DNA of 64,000 nt. It comes from Welwitschia mirabilis (Eukaryota > Gnetophyta > Gnetopsida > Welwitschiales). The stretch is taken from positions 156,654,879-156,718,878 of the forward strand of contig JBOZIK010000001.1 of NCBI GenBank assembly GCA_051453625.1. The letters run 5' to 3'. Position numbers and translations under genes: made by a program. The stretch's first letter is position 1. Every line of letters begins with the position of its first letter. Of this stretch, positions 12,420 to 24,510 are shown in pieces. The notes beneath the pieces are model-generated. The model saw nothing but the letters and a program-made list of their open reading frames with translations, ran no database searches and had not been told where the DNA came from.

Positions 12420-15400
12420 AATATATGGTAACTTTTTATTAACTATACAGAAGGGATGCTAAACTCAAAACTTTTAGTTACTCTAGCTCCTCTCTAATGT
12501 ATAGGCAACATAATCCTCCTACAAAATGATATAATTGTGCCTAATATCTTATAATATGTTAATGAAGGTGTTAAAAGATTTGAATCTATGACCTCCTAAA
12601 TGAACGAATATCAATATGAATATTTATTAAAGTCTTTTTAATATAATTATATACACATATTATATAAGTAATTTATTAATTATAGGTTAAATATATTTTT
12701 AGGATGGCTATCAAACCATATAATTGCTATCTTATCAAAAGAAAAAAAATATTAATATAGATCAGTAGACTATAGATGAAAAAATTCACTAATATGAAAG
12801 AAAATGATCTAAAAGTAATAATGTATAAAGATCACAAACAAAAACATGACAAGAAACTACAATATAAAAGGCTTAAGTCATTGCTAAAATAAATGTATCA
12901 ATTGTTCTCCCTTTATATTTTTTAACCTTAAACCTAAGGTTGAAATATGTATTATGTGAGATCTCTAATAATGAATATTGAAGACAGATCCAAATGAAAA
13001 AAAGGAAATAATAAAGCTTAGGAATATCTTCAAAAATAATATACAAGATGATTCATTGGATTTTGTAATAAAAGTTATAAGTCTAGTTTCATACATTTTA
13101 AGCAACTCTGCAATAATAGAAAACATGCTTAAAAGATTTTAAAATTTAAAGAAAGCACATTTCAAAGATGAAAATCCTAAATGCTATACATAAATGCTAA
13201 TGGGTAAGCCATAAAGAATTAAACATAATAGAAAATTACAAATATTTAAAAATGTTAGACATTTTCAAATATTCTCTACTTTCATAAATTCAGAGCTCCT
13301 TTAATATTCCATGTTTATTTAACTTCTTATGATACTTTTATTTTTATTAATAATGTCGTAGGCAAGGCTTTCCTTGAAAGTCCATTTATGGAAAATATAT
13401 CTAACTGCTCTTCCTAGAAATTATTATCCATTTTACAAAATTTGTTTAATTCCGTTATAAGCTTATAGATTTTTTTCCTTTTTTTTTCTTTTTCCTTTTT
13501 TTTTCTTACTTCAAGCGTTCTCAAAACCACAAAGGTTAAACACCTTTATTCAAATTAACAATCTTCCATGTAAGTAAAGAAAAGAAACTAGACTAATGCT
13601 TACCTATATTAAATGGAAGAATTCACTTGTCTTTCTAATAATTATTGATCAAACTCCAAGTTTTATAAATTTATTTTAAAGCAACATATCCTAAAATACA
13701 AATAGGCTTAGGATAAATAAGAACCCATTAGCATGTTAGTTACTAAAATTGGAGCTTTCTTAAAAGCAACATAGCCATTAGGGCAGGAAACAATATTTAA
13801 GCAAGATGTGGCTTATTTAGTATCCACTACTTTGTCTACTTTCCTTTCTACAAAGCAATATCATCAATTATAATTACATGTTTTATCATATAAAATACTT
13901 TCATCTTTGTAGAATGAGAAAAATCATTATGCAAAATATGGGTGAATAACAAACACTTCAAACCTCTCTTCTCTACTTAATGTGCCTATTCACTCTTAAG
14001 CATGCATTGATGAAAATATATCTTATTAATTAAACCTGTAACTTAGCACATAATGCACGCTCACATAAGATGCAACGTAAGCATCATGAAATGGGAAAGA
14101 AAACAAAGGGATATTTTAAAATTTAATCCATCTGAAAAGAAAGGCACATCAAATTTTTGGTATTTTTAAGAACTTAATAATGAAATTAGTAATGGAAATG
14201 ATGAGATGATATGAATGTAATACAATGGAAATGAACATTCAATGGAATAGAAATGCAATGAATTATAGTAAACACTTAAACAAATTACTAACTTATTATC
14301 ACTTAAGTCAGTTCTTATACTTTATATCAAAATCAAATTCAATCTATAATAGCATCAAATTGACATTAGCATAAAGTAAAAGGAAAATAGAAAAAGAAAA
14401 TATAAGAAAAGCATGTTATATTTTATTGCCAATTGTATTTCAAATTCATCCACTTAAAAACAACAATCCCTTAATAGAGGAAACAGAGCTCCACACCAAG
14501 GAGAACTTCTTTCACAAGTGGATGGATCCCTTTCCAAAATGCTCTAATGTCATAAGTCAAAAATGATACAAACAAGATTCTCAAATGAGATGCTTAGGGG
14601 AATTCCTAGGTTTGGATTAGCTATTATGGTTGCTAAGCAATGGTAACCAAAATGCGGTTACAATAAAAATTTAGTATTGAATGGATTAATTTTTCATTAG
14701 TTACAAACCATTGTCCATTTAGGCTTTGTTTGGAGATATGGGAGAAAAAGATATCTTATCGTCTATATCTAATTGTCCATTAACACCTTGCCACGTCAAC
14801 CTCCTTGAATCTAATTGGATGATCTTTACCTCATTCCTTTATTTGAACAAGTGAGGGGTAGACAAAGCTTAAAAATCTACTCCTTGATCTTTTAATAGCC
14901 CTGATTTTATTATCAGATCTAAGTTTATAGATTAATGCATTGAGAATATCTTTAAGGCATCCCAAACGATTGTGTCAACTCCCCTTAATTGCATAAAGGT
15001 GTTTACTTAAGAGATTACTATGATGTCAAATTATTTCATCATCTTGTCGATTAGTCATTGTGGATCCACTAGGAGGGTCGTGAATGAATCATCCTTTAAA
15101 AAACATTGAAGGCTTAGAATTCATGAAAAATTATGCCCTTTTGATTATTTGAGATAGCTAATCATCTTTCATTGTTTCTTTCATTTAAAACCTACCAAAT
15201 AAGCCTAAAACATACTCCAAAATATATGTTAAACACAACTAATTTGACCTTGCAACATAGCCCCTTATTTAGCATTTATCAGCTCCTGATAAAGTAAGTA
15301 GATAATAAGTAGCAAGCTAATTTGACAAGATAAATAACACAATTAAGCATAACATGAAGCTTAATAATTTACCATGTAGATGCCTAACTTAATCTAAAGT

Positions 15401-15590
15401 ATAGAATGTGTCTAGTAATTAATTGTTCCTTCATCTTGTAGCTTCATTCGGATGATAAGGTGGATGAAGAACTTGAAATACATTTCAAATTTTTGACCCT
15501 TTAGAGCATAAATTGATTACATTTATATATGAAATACATGTAAAATCACCCTGAAATGACCACTAGAATAAATGTTAAATAATGATAATC
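11904..15590. other. AT-rich intergenic sequence, no gene
   Basis: About 3.7 kb without a supported gene. It holds an (AT)n microsatellite at 12379-12416 and T-rich runs near 13470-13505. Confidence 0.45.
12379..12416. repeat. (AT)n microsatellite
   Basis: An almost pure AT dinucleotide run of about 38 bases. Confidence 0.95.
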
Positions 15591-15594
15591 TTTC

Positions 15595-17020
15595 CTACAT
15601 TAACCCCTCACTACACATTTTCAAAGGAATTGACAATAGAATAACAAAATGACAAAGTAGGTGAACATTACATAGGTAATAAAAACTCAAAACATCATAA
15701 TACATAATAATGGCATCAAAATTTATATACAACATAATCAAAATGCCCTCATCAAAGATACAAGGATCAACCATGATGTGGCAAGATCCTAAATTGCATG
15801 TCTGAGTCCTATGGTGGTGGCAGCGACGATAGTTTCCACTCCTTGGTCTTATAAGAAAATAAGAACTCACATTCTTAGGGAGATCTCTAGTGATGTGAGC
15901 ATGATGAATTCATACCACCTTGGGAAGGTCCACTATGATGCTTTACTCAATCTAACCATCTTCTACTTAATAGCTATAGTCTTTTTTGAATATGAATCAA
16001 TTGTTGCTTCTAAGAAGTAACTTGCTACTTTATTTGAGTGAACCTATCATGTAAATCCTACTATAAGTTTACCAAGAGTTTAGTCATTTGCTTTAAAGTA
16101 ATATCACTAATTGCTATTCGCTAATCTGAGAAGGGTCTTTGAGAATTGGTGAAGGCTCTAGTTCCCTAGGGATCTATATACCCATATCAGTAAAATATCT
16201 AGTTATAGCCTTTAGAGGGATTTGTGCCTATATACCCTATGGCTCTAGCACCTCATACCTCTGAAAGATGGCTAATAGAAGGCATGGGTACCCTAGAGTA
16301 TATAGAGACCTGTCTTGAGCATGCTTCATAGACGGTTTCATATGTACAACCCAAGGTCAATCTCCTCCTCTTGGTGAATAGTAGCAAGAATTTAGAGGTA
16401 AGAAATCATAGAGCGACTGTCATGAAACAAGGGAATGATATTATGAATCAATGCCCCATGAAGTACTCTGTAATATGATAAAGGTAAGAAGCACTTCACA
16501 AGGGTCACTAGATACATCCTATGAAATATCAAGAATAGAAAAATTTGTGTGCCACTCATCCTTCCCTTCAAAAAGATGTATGTAGGTAGCTCCCTATCCA
16601 CCCAAATTTGTAATCTATCTAACATGGCCTGATAAGATATGAACATGGCCATTCACTATTGCTCTTATACCCTTAATAGCCTCTCCTCATTCTCTTTATG
16701 GGGTCCTTAGTCACATGGAATCATAGAACTCTTCAATCTCTTTAATGTAATATGATTAGCGAGCATCCAATAATCATCATATGTGAAGCTTAGAGATGAA
16801 ATCATTCAAACTTGAGTTTCTCCATAAAATTTTACTTTTATTTGATGTTAGCGTGGGCAACAAACTCTGCACATATTCTATGGAAGACCTCTCTCTTTTG
16901 TTCCTTCATTGTCATCCCTATAGCAACATGAGATTCCCCTTAAGAGGAGGCCTTGCTCATTGCACGTTGTCTTGTAGCTTGGAAATGTGTACATGGCCTG
17001 CTAAAGAAGACATGTGAAAT
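15595..17020 (-). pseudogene. decayed retroelement-associated plant ORF
   Basis: The minus strand carries an 86-codon piece (16652-16392) reading LHGALIHNIIPLFHDSRSMI. After one stop it continues as ILATIHQEEEIDLGLYI and then WGTHAFY. This order (an H-rich segment, then an 'L-I-xxx-EIDLG-xx-I' block) resembles the poorly characterised plant protein domain found beside many plant LTR retrotransposons and annotated as putative plant transposon protein. Upstream, at about 16740-16660, is EEFYDSM-like sequence, also usual in that family. Stops and frameshifts are frequent, and an N gap removes the N-terminal side. The family call is by pattern memory only. Confidence 0.4.
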
Positions 17021-17030
17021 TATATATAAA

Positions 17031-17447
17031 NNNNNNNNNNNNNNNNNNNNNNNNNNNNNNNNNNNNNNNNNNNNNNNNNNNNNNNNNNNNNNNNNNNNNN
17101 NNNNNNNNNNNNNNNNNNNNNNNNNNNNNNNNNNNNNNNNNNNNNNNNNNNNNNNNNNNNNNNNNNNNNNNNNNNNNNNNNNNNNNNNNNNNNNNNNNNN
17201 NNNNNNNNNNNNNNNNNNNNNNNNNNNNNNNNNNNNNNNNNNNNNNNNNNNNNNNNNNNNNNNNNNNNNNNNNNNNNNNNNNNNNNNNNNNNNNNNNNNN
17301 NNNNNNNNNNNNNNNNNNNNNNNNNNNNNNNNNNNNNNNNNNNNNNNNNNNNNNNNNNNNNNNNNNNNNNNNNNNNNNNNNNNNNNNNNNNNNNNNNNNN
17401 NNNNNNNNNNNNNNNNNNNNNNNNNNNNNNNNNNNNNNNNNNNNNNN
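17031..17447. other. assembly gap (417 N)
   Basis: An estimated-size gap; flanks not duplicated. Confidence 0.95.
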
Positions 17448-19555
17448 AATCATATCATTAAGCCAAAATGTTTAAGATAACTTAAAAATGTGTCATTAAG
17501 TTTCTAAAATGTGCTGTTAAAGTATTTTTTAAACCAAAACTTCATTTGCAAAGAAAAAATACACTCCTAGCCTCCCCATCATAAAAAAAAAAAATAAATG
17601 AATTAATTCATTCCAAATTAGCATGAAGTAAAGAAGAAATTATGCATTTACATTAAAAAGGATAAATACATGAAAAATAATGTACATTTTATACATTTAA
17701 TAAAATTAAGGTCCTAATTCACAAATCTAAGATGGAAAAGAGATCCAGTACAAAAATGTGAGCGTTTTAATAATAAGTTTACATAATTTGGTTATGAAGT
17801 AGGAAACAACAACTGAATTTTGGGAAAAACTTAATTTTAGAGGAATTTAGGCAAAAAATGCAAAGTTCTCATGTAAAGCACAATCAAATCACAAACCATT
17901 TAGTTCAAAGTAAAATTATCTAGAAAATAATATTAGCTTTCAAAAATGGCATCTCGATTTAATTTAACATACAAGAAATGAGAAAAATTTAGATGGAAAA
18001 TGAAAGCATACCTCATTTCTGAAAAAGATAATCAATATGATTTATGAAATTTACACAAGATTATAGGGAAGTAGGTCTCAAAGCTCTAATGGTAGAAAGG
18101 AATAAAAATGAAGGGGAAAAATGGATAATGGAGGGTTTTAAGTGCACTATTTGTTATAGTCATTCAGACATCTTCATTAGGATAAAAGTCCTAGCATGAA
18201 GACCTTAAAAGTCTAAAAAATTTTTAGTTCATTATTTTGCTAATTCATCTAAATGAGAAAACTAGATGAGATTACATTAATTAGGGACGTCACATGAATT
18301 TAGATGGCACATTACTTAAGGAGTCCATTTGAAGAAAGAGTTTTTAATTTTATCAAATATTTTCTCCATATATTAAAAGATCCACTATAAACCTAGAAAA
18401 ATATGGGTACTAGCATATAATAAAAGCAAGTATAATAAGAGCTTTGTTATAAATAAGTGACACACGTAAAGAATTTTTACTAATAATGGGCATAAAAAGA
18501 GTCCGAAGTAAAAGGCCAAGTAATTAGGCATATTAACTTATAATTAATATTTAATATAAATGCTTGAAATAATAACATAAATAAGTCAACACGTTGGGGC
18601 ACCAGGTGTAAGTGTTACTCATCTAAAAAAGAGTTAACCATATATTTATACATGACTTTAGCTAATAAAAAACTATAAAATAGAATAATTTAGAGGGTCA
18701 TAAATAAGAGTCAAATAATAATAAGGACCAACAAATATGAGTGCCACTTAACAGAAACTACAAGGACAACATCAAAGGACTGAATTCAAAGGTATTGAAA
18801 AGATGTATGTGATTTAGTTGCTACATTGGATAAGTGGTAAATCTTAAAAATATTACTGGTTATAGTGGGTAATGTGATTGTACAACTTATTGGTTGTTTT
18901 AGTGACCTATGCTATTGCTGGTGTACTATGTGAACTAAGTGGCTTGAGTTATATACTAAGTTCTTTTTGTTCCACCCTACATGACTATTTAAATGTCTTC
19001 TAACCAACTATTTCCATAAAACTATGACATCTTTAATTAATAATTTCTAGAAGATGTTGTTATGTTTGTAAATATAAACTTAAAAAATCCTTCACTTATG
19101 GGAGGTAAATATTATAAATAAGTTTATCATCTATAATGGATAACTATAGAAACTCAAAAAACAAGGTTGATAAAATAAAAAATTTAAGAAACTCAAAAAA
19201 CGAGGTTGATAAAATAAAAAAATTGAGAAACTCAAAAAAGAAGAGGCTTTAGCCAACACCTAAGAATAAAAGACAACTCTTAAATTAAGCTCATAGGGAC
19301 ATTGTGAATCCCACTCAAAATTATTTTGAGATTTCACTAAAACAAAGCACAAACTTATAACATGATCACAACACCCTCTTCTACTACTAAAACCCTTTAT
19401 ACGAAGTTAAAGATTCATATATTCTCTAAGTCTTAGTTATTCTTATACTAAAATGAGATATTGACAACAACAATTCCACAAATAAAATCAAAACATGGAT
19501 TAGCATTGACAATCTTACAACACTAAACTCATTTAAGCTATTTAAGGAAAGAGCA
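17448..19555. other. AT-rich intergenic sequence upstream of the CpG island
   Basis: No gene recognised. It contains the short 39 bp tandem repeat at 19149-19243. CpG dinucleotides are rare, in sharp contrast to the sequence after 19560. Confidence 0.5.
19149..19243. repeat. 39 bp tandem repeat, about 2.4 copies
   Basis: Units start GAAACTCAAAAAAC at 19149, 19188 and 19227 (the last partial). The two full copies differ at a few positions, one of them CAAGG against CGAGG. Confidence 0.85.
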
Positions 19556-19647
19556 CTGACATTTTCTTCATCCGGCACCAGCATGTTAACCCCAAGACAT
19601 CATGCATTCACTTTTGAATGTCTGCAGCGACAGCAAAACTAAAAGCA

Positions 19648-19749
19648 ATGGAGGACGAAGGAAGTAACAGGAGGTACAAGAAAAGGGAGGTGATGACGCA
19701 CTCGCCGTTAGGCACCCTTGGCGTTTCCTTGGTTTGGATGTTGGTTTAG
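19648..19749 (+). CDS. short upstream ORF or first coding exon, 33 codons
   Basis: ATG at 19648 opens a 33-codon frame rich in acidic and basic residues (MEDEGSNRRYKKRE) that ends at TAG 19747-19749. It is in the same frame as the larger ORF at 19888 but is separated from it by stops at 19774 and 19843. It could be an upstream ORF in the leader. It could also be the start of an exon 1 using a GT donor inside it, such as GAG|GTACAAG or GAG|GTGATG. Transcript data would decide. Confidence 0.25.
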   Translation: MEDEGSNRRYKKREVMTHSPLGTLGVSLVWMLV

Positions 19750-19887
19750 GCACACGAAAGGATCATTGGAGAGTAACAGAGTACAGAGAAAGATCAAATA
19801 TAGACGAAGAAAGAGAGAGACAATCAAAGGCCACTCCACAAGTAAAGCGAAGCGCGTCTAAGAAACAAAGGAGATTACGGCAAAGGC

Positions 19888-20467
19888 ATGCCTTACACAG
19901 ACGCTCATGATTGTCTTCTGGCGAATGAAGGCGAATTCATGGATTATGCCTCTGAGCTATGGGCTTTGAGACTCACAGAAAGAAAACTGAAATGCCATGC
20001 TTTTCCTTGCCTCAGAGATGGAGCAAGGAACTTGCTCAGATCAAAAGGAGATAAATCCAGACTTGCACAGACAGAGAGAAGAGAGGCCATTTCTGAAATA
20101 GAGAAGAAACTTTTAATAGTTGGAGAAGAAAATCTTCTTGCTTCGTTTGGCTTAGATCCGCCGTTTACAGTCCTCCTCCTTCATGCGCGTCGCACAGCCT
20201 CAAGTATCCTCTACATGGCCAGACCTACCGCTGCAAATATTTTGCCCTTTATTAAAGTAGATCTGGAAAATATCGGTGTCAAAGCATTGGAAAACGCTCA
20301 AGCGATGTATCACTCGAAAAGTATATGAATTTCTGAAAGTTACAAAACGAAAAAGGAAGTCTTCCATGCATGCCGATGCTCGGTGGCGGAAAACCAGCAG
20401 ATTCAATGCTCTGGAGAGACAAGCAGAGGTTTGTAAGCATTCTGCTCTAAGAAAAATTCACGAGTAG
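19888..20467 (+). CDS. unidentified host gene candidate, 147-codon ORF plus frame-shifted tail
   Basis: ATG at 19888 opens 146 residues to TGA 20326-20328. An in-frame TAA at 19843 limits extension upstream. The protein is mixed and soluble-looking, with an acidic start, a charged helical stretch near residues 50-75 (TERREAISEIEKKLL) and a hydrophobic patch near 90-100 (PPFTVLLLHA). There is no signal peptide and no motif I recognise. A second frame stays open from before 20276 to TAG 20465-20467 and is strongly basic (TKRKRKSS, WRKTSR). It could be the true C-terminus after a one-base indel or a splice; AA|GTATAT near 20315 resembles a 5' splice site. It lies in the CpG island and is unlike the retroelement remains on either side. 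It may be a gene, one exon of a gene, or a young pseudogene. Confidence 0.45.
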
Positions 20468-20700
20468 TATAAAGTTATTAAGCAAGCTTCTAAGGCATAC
20501 TCTAAAGGAGAAAGAAGGCCCTAGGCCAGGAAATTGAGGGTTTGGGTGTCTCGGAGAATCGCGTGGTATCGCAAAACTTGACTAACAATGGACAAAGACT
20601 CCTGCGCAATATCACTACCACATTCTGCATTCAAACGGATGGTATTTCTGGTTAAACGTTGCTTCTATTTTCACTTGCAACCGGCTTCATATTCCTTTTT

Positions 20701-21650
20701 TTTTTTCCGGAATAATATTTGAATACACATTTTTGTTGAATATACATTTTTATTTATTGAAAAATCTGATTGCTTCAGTGTGCTTGAAATGAATTTCACA
20801 CTTAAAGGAAACTAAAGAACTTTAGCAATTGACAAAATCAACCCGATTGGTAGGAGGAAGCACAAACATGCCTAAAAACCTAATATTATTATTGATAATG
20901 ATTTTCAAGGATAGTTTCTAGTGTACATTATATTTAGTTAATTGTTTTATATTAATACGTTGTAAAGATGGGTGCTTTTTTCCCCAAACATAGGTAATTG
21001 TTTGTCCTAATCGAATTCGAAAACATAGTATAATACTCTGATATCACAACTATTTGTTTCACATTGCCAACATCAGACAATTCTTACCCCCTGGAATGGA
21101 ATGAAATGTCTATTCATAATAAAACTTAAATCATAAGATCATTTGTTTTAAAGCCTTGTTGCAACTACTTCTCTTCATCTACCATAGTCCGCGTGGTCCT
21201 TTTGGTCATTAATCTCATCAATGGACCCAATAACTCCTTTAAACTCAAGCTGTAGTAGGTCATGCTTTCTTCCCACAAGTATAAAAACATTTTGATATTG
21301 CTATAAGGTGTATGCTTGTTTGAGAAGTCTCCATTCAAATATACTCTCTTCATAACATACAACACACCTTATTTTGTTGTATGGTGGGTATATTTTCTTC
21401 ATTTAGGAATCTCTCATGATACACCTTTTGTATCCTGTTGAAGGCCCAAATGGCAAGATATCCATTTGTGGGCCCTAGCATGTGTGGAGTTACACTCTAT
21501 AGGTATTTTGTTTTACATAGTCTTTTGTCATGTACAATTTTTGTATGGTTTTTAATTTAATCATATACATGTTGTTCTAGACTTGGTTGAAATGTCATTG
21601 GAAACAAAAGAACTTAATGCAAAGACCATATTCCATGATGGAGACAAATA
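20701..21650. other. sequence downstream of the candidate gene, nothing recognised
   Basis: Base composition falls back to AT-rich and CpG-poor. The 66-codon minus-strand frame at 21165-21365 has no recognisable motif and is not reported as a gene. Confidence 0.4.
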
Positions 21651-22370
21651 CAAAACTATGTATTTTATTACATAATACATATGTGTAATATTGTATTTAT
21701 TTTTATTACATTATCTTATGTTATAGTATAATATAATATTATATTATTTTATATTATAATATATTGTATAATATTATATTGTATTATAATATGTTATATT
21801 ATACTATACTTCATTATGTCATCTCTTATGTAAACTGTTACATATATTGTATTATACTGAATTATATTATTGTATAATATATATTTATATATATATGTAT
21901 GTATGTATGTATTTATTATTTGATATATATTATGTTATTTGATATAATATTGTATATATATCATATTACATATTATGTAATGCAATATTATATTATCATT
22001 ATATTATGATATATTTTATTGTATGCATAATATTACACATACACATTATATTGTAGTAAATTATATATTTGTATTATATCATATTATATTATAATTATAT
22101 TATAATATAATACAATATTATACTATATCACACAATATTGTAATTATATTAAATTTATAATGTAATATATATGATATATTATACTATATTTTATTACATA
22201 CATACTATTATAATATTTTATATTATATATTATAATATAATATGATATAATACTATATCACACAATATTGTAATTATATTAAATTTATAATGTAATATAT
22301 ATGATATATTATACTATATTATATTACATACATACTATTATAATATTTTATATTATATGCATGATAGTGT
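21650..22370. repeat. AT-only low-complexity tract
   Basis: About 700 bp made almost only of A and T, rich in ATATTATA-type words and self-complementary stretches. It includes a GTAT microsatellite near 21896-21912 and the 130 bp tandem duplication listed separately. It could behave as a matrix-attachment or easily unwound region; that is inference from composition only. Confidence 0.7.
22099..22359. repeat. 130 bp tandem duplication in the AT tract
   Basis: Two head-to-tail copies (about 22099-22228 and 22229-22359) share TACTATATCACACAATATTG at 22121 and 22251 and nearly all following bases. The few differences mean the duplication is young relative to the surrounding decay. Confidence 0.85.
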
Positions 22371-22496
22371 ATTATCTTAGATTGTCCTATCTCATATCTA
22401 TAGTATTGGGAAACATGGTTTTATTCTTAAGAGTTGGTTAATGTTAGGGATAGAAATATGAAGTGTTTAGAGAAGATTAAATACTCATTTTGGCTT

Positions 22497-22752
22497 CTTA
22501 GATAATGTTGTTATTATATCTATATCGATAGAATGCTTTCTCATACTTACTTACTGAGTAATTAATTTATAATGNNNNNNNNNNNNNNNNNNNNNNNNNN
22601 NNNNNNNNNNNNNNNNNNNNNNNNNNNNNNNNNNNNNNNNNNNNNNNNNNNNNNNNNNNNNNNNNNNNNNNNNNCTTAGATAATGTTGTTATTATATCTC
22701 TATCGATAGAATGCTTTATCATACTTACTTACTGAGTAATTAATTTATAATG
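22497..22752. repeat. 78 bp direct repeat flanking a 100-N gap, probable assembly artefact
   Basis: Positions 22497-22574 and 22675-22752 match at 76 of 78 bases and abut the N run (22575-22674) exactly on both sides. This is best explained by overlapping contig ends that were not merged. Confidence 0.8.
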
Positions 22753-23264
22753 AATGTTAGATGTTATTGGTTATTGACTAATAACCATGTTGTTTTCAGT
22801 AGGAATAACGTAGTTATAGTATGCCTCATATGGTAAATAAATCATGTAGGTTTTAACAAAGCCTCCAATGATCATGGTTGCTTCTATTATTCTTAACATT
22901 TCCAGGTATGTGTCCCTAAACACAATTTCCTACATGTTCATGCATATGAGTTAAATGTTCCATGTAGTTATTTGCTATCTTATGCATAAAATAATATAAT
23001 AATAGTGGTTATTCTATGATACTCATTGAAATAATTAGGTACTTAATTAGTAATTTCTATACTTTGACTTCTATTGATTTAAGTCTATTGAGACTAGAAA
23101 CTTAATCAGTGGCATATAGGCTATTTTGCTTGGCATTTTATATTATATATTCTTAAATTCATTATGAAATATTATAAAAGAAGTAGCTAAGAGGTACCTT
23201 GCCGAAGTGAAATCTATGTCTGTGTATATATGTATATCTTTGTGTTAATCATATTTTTGCATAA

Positions 23265-23412
23265 GTTTACTATAATGACACTTTATTATATTATATTCCC
23301 TCCCATTGGCATCCACCAAGACGTTATAGTGAGATAGGAGGGGATCTCTTGTGCTTAGTAATGGTGGACTACTAATGGATAATTATGGCCAAGTGACTAA
23401 GGGGTTCATTAC
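23265..23412 (+). repeat. dispersed repeat, copy 1 (pair with 59600-59735)
   Basis: Shares, in order, ATTCCCTCCCATT, a CACCAAGACG/CACCAAGACA block, GGGATC, ACTAATGGAT(A/G)ATTATGGCCAAGT and a closing GGGGTT(T)CATT with 59600-59735. This is a roughly 140 bp homologous block inside otherwise different sequence, probably a conserved piece of a repeat family. Confidence 0.7.
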
Positions 23413-23617
23413 ATATACATACTTGGGTACCCATATATTTGATTTATGTCAATATACATGTATTTCATCATCATTCATTCATTAGAATTCCTAAATAGGA
23501 TTTGATGTTGTAACTTTGAGAGTTCTTGACTTGCTACCTCCTATACTTTACATATAACTACTATACTTATATATATTCATGTATGATATATATTATTGTT
23601 GGTTTGAATATTGAGTT

Positions 23618-24510
23618 NNNNNNNNNNNNNNNNNNNNNNNNNNNNNNNNNNNNNNNNNNNNNNNNNNNNNNNNNNNNNNNNNNNNNNNNNNNNNNNNNNN
23701 NNNNNNNNNNNNNNNNNNNNNNNNNNNNNNNNNNNNNNNNNNNNNNNNNNNNNNNNNNNNNNNNNNNNNNNNNNNNNNNNNNNNNNNNNNNNNNNNNNNN
23801 NNNNNNNNNNNNNNNNNNNNNNNNNNNNNNNNNNNNNNNNNNNNNNNNNNNNNNNNNNNNNNNNNNNNNNNNNNNNNNNNNNNNNNNNNNNNNNNNNNNN
23901 NNNNNNNNNNNNNNNNNNNNNNNNNNNNNNNNNNNNNNNNNNNNNNNNNNNNNNNNNNNNNNNNNNNNNNNNNNNNNNNNNNNNNNNNNNNNNNNNNNNN
24001 NNNNNNNNNNNNNNNNNNNNNNNNNNNNNNNNNNNNNNNNNNNNNNNNNNNNNNNNNNNNNNNNNNNNNNNNNNNNNNNNNNNNNNNNNNNNNNNNNNNN
24101 NNNNNNNNNNNNNNNNNNNNNNNNNNNNNNNNNNNNNNNNNNNNNNNNNNNNNNNNNNNNNNNNNNNNNNNNNNNNNNNNNNNNNNNNNNNNNNNNNNNN
24201 NNNNNNNNNNNNNNNNNNNNNNNNNNNNNNNNNNNNNNNNNNNNNNNNNNNNNNNNNNNNNNNNNNNNNNNNNNNNNNNNNNNNNNNNNNNNNNNNNNNN
24301 NNNNNNNNNNNNNNNNNNNNNNNNNNNNNNNNNNNNNNNNNNNNNNNNNNNNNNNNNNNNNNNNNNNNNNNNNNNNNNNNNNNNNNNNNNNNNNNNNNNN
24401 NNNNNNNNNNNNNNNNNNNNNNNNNNNNNNNNNNNNNNNNNNNNNNNNNNNNNNNNNNNNNNNNNNNNNNNNNNNNNNNNNNNNNNNNNNNNNNNNNNNN
24501 NNNNNNNNNN
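23618..24510. other. assembly gap (893 N)
   Basis: The largest gap in the window. Long open frames that span it are made of Ns and are not genes. Confidence 0.95.

Larger units (their letters stand above)
19560..20700. promoter_or_regulatory. CpG-retaining island, probable unmethylated gene locus
   Basis: By eye this roughly 1.1 kb holds about 45 CpG dinucleotides, while the preceding kilobase (18000-19000) holds about five. It is also visibly less AT-rich. In a genome where methylated CpG has decayed, such an island usually marks a locus unmethylated in the germ line, most often the 5' part of an active gene. It coincides with the only sizeable non-transposon ORF in the window. Confidence 0.65.

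Noticed and set aside
16953-17480. Long open frames at 16953-17480, 23526-24576, 32379-32865 and 60297-61034
   Set aside because: They consist almost entirely of Ns and carry no coding information.
20200-20406. Minus-strand 68-codon frame in the CpG island
   Set aside because: Shorter than the plus-strand frame over the same bases and without motif; treated as a shadow.
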